Positions 1 through 5,281 of a stretch of DNA of 7,944 nucleotides are shown piece after piece. The position numbers and the translations under genes were made by a program. The DNA is taken from the NCBI GenBank assembly GCA_002383325.1, contig DFYJ01000061.1, positions 29,610-37,553 on the forward strand. Direction: 5' to 3'. The notes under the pieces were generated by a model. That model saw nothing but the letters and a program-made list of their open reading frames with translations, searched no databases and had not been told where the DNA came from. Source of the DNA: Candidatus Aminicenantes bacterium UBA4085. GTDB lineage: Bacteria > Acidobacteriota > Aminicenantia > Aminicenantales > UBA4085. Position 1 is the first letter of the stretch. Each line of letters opens with the position of its first letter.

Positions 1-246
1 GGCCAGATACCCGATGGAGTAGAGGAATCCGTCGTAGCCGGCGGTGGCGATCATGCCGCAGATGCCCAGGAAGGAGGCGGCCGAAAGGTAGTCGCCGGCA
101 AAGGCGATGCCGTTCACGCCCCAGTGGATGCGTCCGCCGGCGGCATAATAACCGCTGGCCGACTTGGCCCGGCTGGAGAAGTAAAAAGACAGCCCCAGGA
201 CCGAGGAGACGAAGACGACAAAGAGGACGACCGAAAGGACATTCAT
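1..246 (-). CDS. actP: ActP-type sodium:solute (acetate) symporter, N-terminal part
   Basis: This is the first 82 residues of an inner-membrane SSS-family (SLC5-like) cation/carboxylate symporter; the rest runs off the left edge (full family members are roughly 500-550 residues). The ATG at 246-244 opens a hydrophobic first membrane segment (MNVLSVVLFVVFVSSVLGL). It is followed by the family's SGYYAAGG loop and the strongly conserved GIAFAGDYLSAASFLGI stretch of TM2, then TAGYDGFLYSIGYLA. That wording is typical of the ActP branch (acetate/glycolate uptake driven by a cation gradient) rather than proline or sugar SSS members. The stop codon of the DUF485 gene lies one base upstream, and GGAAGG inside that gene's 3' end serves as ribosome site, so translation is probably coupled. 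Substrate assignment to acetate is inferred from similarity and from the DUF485 neighbour; another short carboxylate is possible. Confidence 0.9.
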   Translation of the reverse strand, partial: MNVLSVVLFVVFVSSVLGLSFYFSSRAKSASGYYAAGGRIHWGVNGIAFAGDYLSAASFLGICGMIATAGYDGFLYSIGYLA

Positions 247-247
247 G

Positions 248-535
248 TCAGGCCTTCCCTTCCGTCGGCCGGGCGGCGCTCTTCTCGCGCCGTCCGCAGG
301 CCCGGCTGTAGACCAGAGCCAGCAGCAGGGCGAAGATGATCAGCCCCATGCCGTAGACGACAGCCAGGTTCAGGCCGCCGAGGACGGTTTTCTCCATGAG
401 GACGGGCCGGATGAGGTTGATGGCGACGAATCCGGCATAGACCAGGGCGTAGACGATGAACAGGATGGCGCCCAGCCGCCGCTTGAAGGCGAAAGCCGGG
501 TCGGGACGGGAGGGAGCCGCCGGAGCGTGAAGCAT
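248..535 (-). CDS. yjcH: DUF485 inner-membrane protein, YjcH-like partner of ActP
   Basis: A 95-residue DUF485 protein. A short polar N-terminus leads into a KRR patch, then two membrane helices (about residues 21-43, GAILFIVYALVYAGFVAINL, and about 55-78, LAVVYGMGLIIFALLLALVY), and a basic tail. DUF485 proteins are almost always encoded just before SSS carboxylate symporters (yjcH-actP in E. coli); their molecular role is not settled, and an accessory subunit is the usual suggestion. Start choice: the frame can open at a TTG at 541, but that lies one base from AGGAGG (548-543). The ATG at 535 sits seven bases downstream of that Shine-Dalgarno site, so ATG is preferred. The stop is separated from the actP start by one base, indicating one transcript with actP. 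Confidence 0.9.
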   Translation of the reverse strand: MLHAPAAPSRPDPAFAFKRRLGAILFIVYALVYAGFVAINLIRPVLMEKTVLGGLNLAVVYGMGLIIFALLLALVYSRACGRREKSAARPTEGKA

Positions 536-542
536 GGACAAT

Positions 543-548
543 CCTCCT
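543..548 (-). promoter_or_regulatory. Ribosome binding site of the DUF485-actP operon
   Basis: A perfect AGGAGG lies on the minus strand with a seven-base spacer to the ATG at 535. It decides the start of the DUF485 protein against the upstream in-frame TTG at 541, which would have only one base of spacing. Confidence 0.8.
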
Positions 549-614
549 TAGGTACCGGGAGGCGCTGCCGCAACGCACCCCGCGAGGGGGCGAATCTGCC
601 GGTTAACGGGAGCC

Positions 615-644
615 TTTATCTCACACGTCCCTAGGGGAAATCAA
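615..644 (-). promoter_or_regulatory. Probable sigma70-type promoter of DUF485-actP
   Basis: On the minus strand TTGATT (644-639) is followed after 18 bases by GATAAA (620-615), each matching four of six consensus positions. Transcription would start near 608, giving a leader of about 70 bases before the ATG at 535. It is the best promoter-like pair seen between the divergent genes on this strand, but it is moderate in quality. The inverted repeat at 634-658 covers its -35 box. Confidence 0.45.
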
Positions 645-658
645 GGCCTTTTTTCCCC
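634..658. repeat. Inverted repeat in the divergent promoter region, possible operator
   Basis: GGGGAAA (634-640) and TTTCCCC (652-658) form a 7-base inverted repeat around an 11-base centre that itself overlaps the small palindrome AAGGCCTT (643-650). Directly next to it is the 8-base palindrome CCCTAGGG (629-636). The element sits between the two divergent promoters and covers the -35 box of the actP promoter. That position would suit a repressor or activator site. No regulator family is recognised from the sequence, and A/T-G/C runs can produce such symmetry by chance. Confidence 0.35.
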
Positions 659-672
659 TCGCGCCTGGCTCG

Positions 673-702
673 TTGACAGGGCTTCCGTCGCGATGGTATC
701 GT
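673..702 (+). promoter_or_regulatory. Promoter of the PHP-Cache-DUF294 sensor gene
   Basis: A perfect -35 box TTGACA (673-678) is followed after 18 bases by TATCGT (697-702), four of six matches to the -10 consensus. The predicted transcription start near 709 leaves about 18 bases before the GTG at 728. This leaves almost no leader for the TTG at 713, which supports the GTG as start. Confidence 0.5.
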
Positions 703-714
703 TCGCCAGGACTT

Positions 715-719
715 GAGGG
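715..719 (+). promoter_or_regulatory. Ribosome binding site deciding the GTG start
   Basis: GAGGG at 715-719 lies eight bases before the GTG at 728. The competing in-frame TTG at 713 has only a CAGG two bases upstream and overlaps this site, so the GTG is the better start. Confidence 0.55.
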
Positions 720-727
720 CCAGACCC

Positions 728-3700
728 GTGAATGATGCCCTGCGGATCAATCTCCACTGCCACTCGCACTTCAGCGACGGGGAACTCGCCCCGGAAGAGC
801 TGGCCGAGCGGCTGGCCGCGGCCGGCGTTCGGACGGCCGCCCTGACCGACCATGACACCCTGCTGGGCCAAGAGGCTTTCCGCCAAGCTTTAGCCAGGCG
901 ATCGGTGGCCTGCCTGGCGGGTCTGGAGCTGACGACGACCAGCGGGACGGGGCGGGAGATCCACCTCCTCGGCTATGGTTTCAATCCGGCCCACCCGGCC
1001 ATGGCGAGGCTCCTCGGCCGCCTGGCCGCCGGGATGAAGAGGCACAACCATCGCTCTCCCCTGGCCGGCCCCCGATCCGTCGAAACCGATGTTGCCGCGG
1101 CCGATGTCTTTCCCGCGACCGACGTCATCCGGGCCTTTCACGACGCGGGCGGCCTGGCCTTTTGGGCTCATCCCCTCGATCCCGGCGGGACGGCTGGCGC
1201 AGACTCCCTGGAATCGGACCTTTCGGGACTCGTGGAGGCCGGGCTTGACGGCCTGGAAGCGTTCTATGCCCCCTACGCGCCGGCCCGTCGCGAAGAGCTG
1301 GCCGCCCTAGCCGACCGTCAGGGGCTGTTGACTTCGGCCGGCACCGACTATCACGGCCCGACCGGCACTGGCTCGCCCGACTTCTTCGTTGAAATCCCGG
1401 CCGAGCGGTGGCGCCGCTTGCGGGATGCCCTGATCAAGCGTTCCGGCGCCGACCTCCCCGCCGAATCCAAGCCGGCCGCCAAACGGACATCGCCCGGCTT
1501 CCGCTGGAAGACCTTCGTCCTCCGCATCCTGACTCCCACGGTCATGGCCGTGGCCCTGTTCGTAGCCGCCATGTTCGGAGTCTTCATCCCGTCTTTTCAA
1601 GGTCGCCTTCTGGAGCGCAAGCGCGACTTGATCCGAGAGCTGACCCGTGTCGCCTTCAGCGTTCTGACCGAGTACGAGACGGACGCGCGGGAAGGCCGCC
1701 TCCCCCTGGCGGAAGCCCAGCGAGCCGCGGCCGACCGGGTCCGCAATCTGCGCTACGGGGCCGAGGGCAAGGACTACTTCTGGATCCAAGACCTAAGCCC
1801 CCGGATGGTCATGCACCCCTACCGGACCGACCTCGAGGGCGGGGACCTGACCACCTTCAAGGATCCCCGCGGGGTGGCCATCTTCGTCGAGTTTGTCCGC
1901 GTCCTTTCTGACCGCCAGGAGGCCTACGTCGAGTACGTCTGGCAATGGAAGGATAATCCCGATCGCCTGGCCCCCAAGCAGTCGTTCATCAAGAAATTCG
2001 AGCCCTGGGGCTGGATCGTCTCCACCGGTCTCTACCTGGACGACGTCCGATCCGAGATTCGGGTCCTGGCCGCCCGCCTGATACGGGTCGCCCTGGCCAT
2101 CGCCGCCCTTTGCGGACTGCTCCTCTTCTTCGTCGCCGGGCAGAGCCTGCGCATCGAGAGAATCCGGGAGCGGGCCGAAGACGAGCTGCGGGAATCCCAC
2201 GAGAAATATCGGGCTCTGGTCGAGTCGGGCACGGAAGGAACGCTGGTCGTTGTCGACGGGCGACCTGCCTTCGCCAATTCCGCTTTGCTGGACCTTCTCG
2301 GCTACCGGGCCGAGGAGCTGCCCCTGCTGGAGCTCGGCGATGTGGTGACGGGCGAACGGGACTGGGCCCTGGAGCCGGCCGCCGGCTCCGGAACGGCCAT
2401 GCTGCGCCGCCGGGGAGGCGAGTTGGTCGAAGTCGGGCTGGCTTCCGCCCGGGTGACGTTCGGCGGCCGGGAAGCGCTGGTCCTGTCCGTTCGCGACATG
2501 GCCGGCGACCGGCGGCCCCCGTCCCGGAGGGACCTGGAGAACCAGAACCTGATCGGCGAGCTGCAAGCTTCCCTGTTATTCCTGCACGAGCCCGTCGCCT
2601 CGGGCGCCGCGCCTCCCCTGTTCTGCGACCTCAGGCAGCCGGTCGCCGCCGTAGCCGCCCAGATGACCGCCGCCGGGGCCGGCGCCGCCGTCGTCATGGC
2701 CGATGGCGAAGCCGTAGGCATCCTGACCGACCGCGACATCCGCGACCGCGTGGTGGCCGCGGGGAAACCGACCAGCCGCCCGGTCCTCGAGTTCATGAGC
2801 TCACCCCTAGTGACCATCGGCCAGAACGCCCTGGTCTACGAGGCCATCCTGGCCATGCGGGAGAAAAATGTCGACCATCTCCTTGTCCGGGACGAGAACG
2901 GCCGGGTCGTAGGACTGCTCCGCAATAGAGACCTGCTGCTCTTTCCCCGTTTTTCGCCGACGGTCATGACCCAGGAGATCCGCGGCGCCCGGTCCATCGA
3001 AGCCGTGGCCGAGGCCCGCCGGCCGCTGGCCAGGCTGGTCGGCGCCCTGGTCGCGGGAGGCGCTAAGGCCCGTAACGTGACCCGAGCCGTTACGGCTGTC
3101 TCCGATGCCGCGGCGGCCCGCCTGATCGAGTTGGTCGAAGCTCGGCTCGGCCCCGCTCCGGTCGGATACGCCTTCCTGGCTCTCGGATCGCAAGGACGCG
3201 AAGAGCAAACCCTGGCCACCGATCAGGATCACGCCCTCATCCTGGAAGACTATGAACCTTCTGCCGCGGCCGGCGTGGAAGCCTACTTCGCCGAGCTCGG
3301 CGAGGCGGTCACGGAAGGCATGGCTCAAGCCGGCTATCCCCGCTGCCCGGGCCGGGTCATGTCGGACAATCCCAGCTGGCGGCAGCCCCTCCGGGTCTGG
3401 GCCGCGACATTCGAAGGCTGGCTGGCCTCGGCGGAGCCCAAGGACATACTCGGACTGCAGGTCTTCTTTGACTTCCGGACGGTGGTCGGAGACAAGTCCC
3501 TGGCCCTGGATCTGAGGCGGCGGATCGACGACCGCCTGGCCCAGGAGCCGCCTTTCCTGCTCCATTACGCCCAGAACGCTCTTCAAGTCAAGATTCCCAG
3601 GCCGGGAGGACGCATCCTGAACCTGAAGGACGCGATGATGCCGGTAGTCAATTTCGCCCGCCTCTATGCCTTCAAGAACGGCATTCCCGAAACCCACACC

Positions 3701-3958
3701 CTCGACCGCCTGCGGGCCCTGGCGGACATCGGGATGATCAAGAAATCGCTGTTCGAGGAAATCGGGCAGGTCTACGATCAGCTCATGGGACTGCGGCTGG
3801 CCCACCAGGCCCGACGAGCCGAGCAGAACCGCCCCCCCGACAACGATCTGGAGACGGCTGAACTGACCCAGCTGGAGGAGACCCTGCTGCGGCAGGCCTT
3901 CTCCCAGATCAGCGGCCTGCAGAAGAAGATCAGCTTCGACTTCCTCGGCTCGGCCTGA
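728..3958 (+). CDS. Membrane sensor: PHP phosphoesterase-sCache-PAS-CBS2-DUF294 nucleotidyltransferase fusion
   Basis: Counting from the GTG start the protein has 1076 residues. Residues 5-225 form a PHP domain of the YciV/RNase AM type with the usual metal-binding set visible: H10-x-H12, D17, TDHDT (D41-H42-D43), E67, H79, H148 (AHP) and D207-x-H209. A basic stretch leads to TM1 (about 263-290). Residues 291-445 are a periplasmic single-Cache (sCache_2) sensor (GKDYFWIQDL, HPYRTDLEG, WGWIVSTGLYLDDV). TM2 is at about 450-471, followed by a charged helical linker and a PAS domain (about 490-590). Two CBS motifs (about 629-685, 688-738) precede a DUF294 nucleotidyltransferase (about 755-890; GSQGREEQTLATDQD with D832-x-D834 as metal ligands) and DUF294_C (about 905-1070). 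The PHP and transferase ends both face the cytoplasm. DUF294-CBS proteins commonly sit beside ActP/DUF485 genes, as here. The likely role is carboxylate-responsive nucleotide-based signalling; the substrate of either catalytic domain is unknown. Confidence 0.88.
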   Translation: MNDALRINLHCHSHFSDGELAPEELAERLAAAGVRTAALTDHDTLLGQEAFRQALARRSVACLAGLELTTTSGTGREIHLLGYGFNPAHPAMARLLGRLAAGMKRHNHRSPLAGPRSVETDVAAADVFPATDVIRAFHDAGGLAFWAHPLDPGGTAGADSLESDLSGLVEAGLDGLEAFYAPYAPARREELAALADRQGLLTSAGTDYHGPTGTGSPDFFVEIPAERWRRLRDALIKRSGADLPAESKPAAKRTSPGFRWKTFVLRILTPTVMAVALFVAAMFGVFIPSFQGRLLERKRDLIRELTRVAFSVLTEYETDAREGRLPLAEAQRAAADRVRNLRYGAEGKDYFWIQDLSPRMVMHPYRTDLEGGDLTTFKDPRGVAIFVEFVRVLSDRQEAYVEYVWQWKDNPDRLAPKQSFIKKFEPWGWIVSTGLYLDDVRSEIRVLAARLIRVALAIAALCGLLLFFVAGQSLRIERIRERAEDELRESHEKYRALVESGTEGTLVVVDGRPAFANSALLDLLGYRAEELPLLELGDVVTGERDWALEPAAGSGTAMLRRRGGELVEVGLASARVTFGGREALVLSVRDMAGDRRPPSRRDLENQNLIGELQASLLFLHEPVASGAAPPLFCDLRQPVAAVAAQMTAAGAGAAVVMADGEAVGILTDRDIRDRVVAAGKPTSRPVLEFMSSPLVTIGQNALVYEAILAMREKNVDHLLVRDENGRVVGLLRNRDLLLFPRFSPTVMTQEIRGARSIEAVAEARRPLARLVGALVAGGAKARNVTRAVTAVSDAAAARLIELVEARLGPAPVGYAFLALGSQGREEQTLATDQDHALILEDYEPSAAAGVEAYFAELGEAVTEGMAQAGYPRCPGRVMSDNPSWRQPLRVWAATFEGWLASAEPKDILGLQVFFDFRTVVGDKSLALDLRRRIDDRLAQEPPFLLHYAQNALQVKIPRPGGRILNLKDAMMPVVNFARLYAFKNGIPETHTLDRLRALADIGMIKKSLFEEIGQVYDQLMGLRLAHQARRAEQNRPPDNDLETAELTQLEETLLRQAFSQISGLQKKISFDFLGSA

Positions 3959-3962
3959 CCGA

Positions 3963-3978
3963 AGCGCGCCGCCGCGCT
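3963..3978. terminator. GC hairpin between convergent genes, possible weak terminator
   Basis: AGCGCG (3963-3968) and CGCGCT (3973-3978) can pair as a six-base stem with a four-base loop. It fills most of the 19-base gap between the stop of the sensor gene and the stop of the porin gene and touches the porin stop codon. No U-run follows on either strand, so intrinsic termination is doubtful; it may only reflect the GC-rich spacer. Confidence 0.25.
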
Positions 3979-5228
3979 CAGAAGAAGAGGTAGACGGCGC
4001 CCAGCAGACGAACGTTCGAGACGAGCTTGATCTCCCCCACCGTTCCGTCCGCGCGCGGCGTGCCGTACCAGGCTCCCGTCCACTCGCACTCGGCCGCCAA
4101 GCGGACCTTGCCCGAATTGAAGACCAAGCGGGGGGATACGCGGGCCAGGCTGTCGATATCCCCGCCGCGGGCGTAGGCCGGCCCGCTGATCTCGCCCTCC
4201 GCGCCGAGGTTTTTGGAGTAGCCGGCGAAAATTCCGACTTGGAAGGACTTGCCGTTGGTCATGAGCTCGGTCCAGCCTGTGGCCGTATGCAGGGGGGCGT
4301 ACGCGACCAGCCCGCGTTCCACATCGGTGACGGCCTCGACGGCGTAGCCGCCGGCCATGGTCAGGTGGTGCAGGTTGCCGCCGTAGACGGCCTCGGCCTT
4401 GAAGGTCAGGCCTTTGGTCTTGATTCGCAGGAAGGCCATGCCGGCCGTGCTGGTCATGGTCTCGTCCGCGGCATAACCGTTCGTCGAAACCGTTCGGGGG
4501 CGCAGGGTCAGGACGTCCCCGCCAAGACCCAGTAGCAGCTCCGAGCCGGACTTCTCGTCTCGCGCCGCGTACTGCAGCTTGAGGTTGAATTCGGGGACAA
4601 GACCGTTGCGGGCGTAGACCGTCGAGACTCCATCGGGGCCCATGGACGCGAAATCCCGCTGGGCCATGGCCGCCGCCGCCAGGCTCCAGCGCCCGAAGAC
4701 CCGGGTCAACCGGACCTGGGGGGCCCGATTGAACGGCTGGAACGGGGCGCCTGTGTTGAACGAGACGACCTCGGGAAAGCTCTCGGTGACGAACATGGGA
4801 TGCCAGAACTGGCCGATCATCATCTCGGTCTTGGTCCAATCGAGCTTGACGTAAGCGTGGCGGAGCCGGAAGCCGTTGATGTCCGCGTCCGATGTGCCGA
4901 AGAACTCCGCCTCGATCAAGCCGGAGGTCTTGGCCCCGAAGGCGTCAGGAGCCGTGATCCGTCCCAGCAGCCGCGTCTGGAGGGACAGCATATGGAAGCT
5001 GGATGCGGCGTTCAGGTCCCGTCCTTCCTTATCGGGGAGCTCGTTCTTGGGAAAGAGCAGGTAATGCCCCTCGCGGATACTGACCGTCTGACGCGAGTCG
5101 TAGATCATGTCCGTCTTGACGAAGCCGGACAAGGTGATGCCGAAGACCGGCTTGGACTCGGTCTGGGCCAAAGCTGGGGAGACCGCCAGAAGGAGAACAG
5201 CGATGAGAAGGCCTTTTTTCTGCAGCAT
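3978..5228 (-). CDS. Outer-membrane beta-barrel porin-like protein
   Basis: A 416-residue exported protein. Residues 1-21 are a clear signal peptide (n-region MLQKKG, hydrophobic core LLIAVLLLAV, cleavage after ALA21). The mature chain is rich in alternating polar/hydrophobic strands, opens with the GFVKTDMIYDSRQ motif seen in DcaP-like and related porins, and ends in YLFF, the C-terminal aromatic signature recognised by the BAM machinery. No TonB-box or plug domain is seen. A role in outer-membrane passage of small organic solutes, perhaps the acids handled by the neighbouring genes, is inference from context. The gene lies 53 bases behind the acyl-CoA ligase gene in the same direction, yet has its own strong promoter-like pair. 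There is no Shine-Dalgarno site before the ATG, while the signal peptide fixes that ATG as start, so translation may be leaderless. No homologue with a proven substrate is recognised. Confidence 0.8.
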   Translation of the reverse strand: MLQKKGLLIAVLLLAVSPALAQTESKPVFGITLSGFVKTDMIYDSRQTVSIREGHYLLFPKNELPDKEGRDLNAASSFHMLSLQTRLLGRITAPDAFGAKTSGLIEAEFFGTSDADINGFRLRHAYVKLDWTKTEMMIGQFWHPMFVTESFPEVVSFNTGAPFQPFNRAPQVRLTRVFGRWSLAAAAMAQRDFASMGPDGVSTVYARNGLVPEFNLKLQYAARDEKSGSELLLGLGGDVLTLRPRTVSTNGYAADETMTSTAGMAFLRIKTKGLTFKAEAVYGGNLHHLTMAGGYAVEAVTDVERGLVAYAPLHTATGWTELMTNGKSFQVGIFAGYSKNLGAEGEISGPAYARGGDIDSLARVSPRLVFNSGKVRLAAECEWTGAWYGTPRADGTVGEIKLVSNVRLLGAVYLFF

Positions 5229-5234
5229 TGGCGT

Positions 5235-5263
5235 ATTAAAGCCGAATCGGGGCCGGAAGTCAA
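5235..5263 (-). promoter_or_regulatory. Strong promoter of the porin gene, predicted leaderless
   Basis: On the minus strand TTGACT (5263-5258, five of six) and TTTAAT (5240-5235, five of six) are separated by exactly 17 bases. Only six bases lie between the -10 box and the ATG at 5228, so the expected transcription start falls on the A of the start codon. This agrees with the absence of any purine-rich ribosome site upstream. A six-base inverted repeat (GGCCGG 5251-5256, CCGGCC 5274-5279) flanks the -35 box and could be an operator, or chance in GC-rich DNA. Confidence 0.6.
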
Positions 5264-5281
5264 AGCACCCGGACCGGCCGT

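Noticed and set aside
536..541. TTG at 541 as start of the DUF485 protein
   Set aside because: It is one base from AGGAGG; the ATG at 535 has ideal seven-base spacing.
576..592. Small CCCC-GCGA-GGGG hairpin in the actP leader
   Set aside because: A four-base stem in GC-rich DNA, with no U-run or recognisable riboswitch features; likely chance.
618..630. CRP-like site (TGTGA on the minus strand)
   Set aside because: Only one half-site is present; no TCACA follows at the six-base spacing.
713..727. TTG at 713 as start of the sensor protein, adding five residues
   Set aside because: The TTG overlaps the GAGGG ribosome site of the GTG at 728 and would lie only a few bases from the predicted transcription start.
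1793..2566. Long minus-strand frames opposite the sensor gene (also around 2807-3805 and 3778-4839)
   Set aside because: They are mirror frames of GC-rich coding DNA, with no domain motifs, overlapping a gene with clear domain signatures.
5251..5279. GGCCGG/CCGGCC inverted repeat as terminator of the ligase gene
   Set aside because: The stem is six bases with a 17-base loop and no U-run after it; it overlaps the porin promoter, so an operator or chance is more likely.
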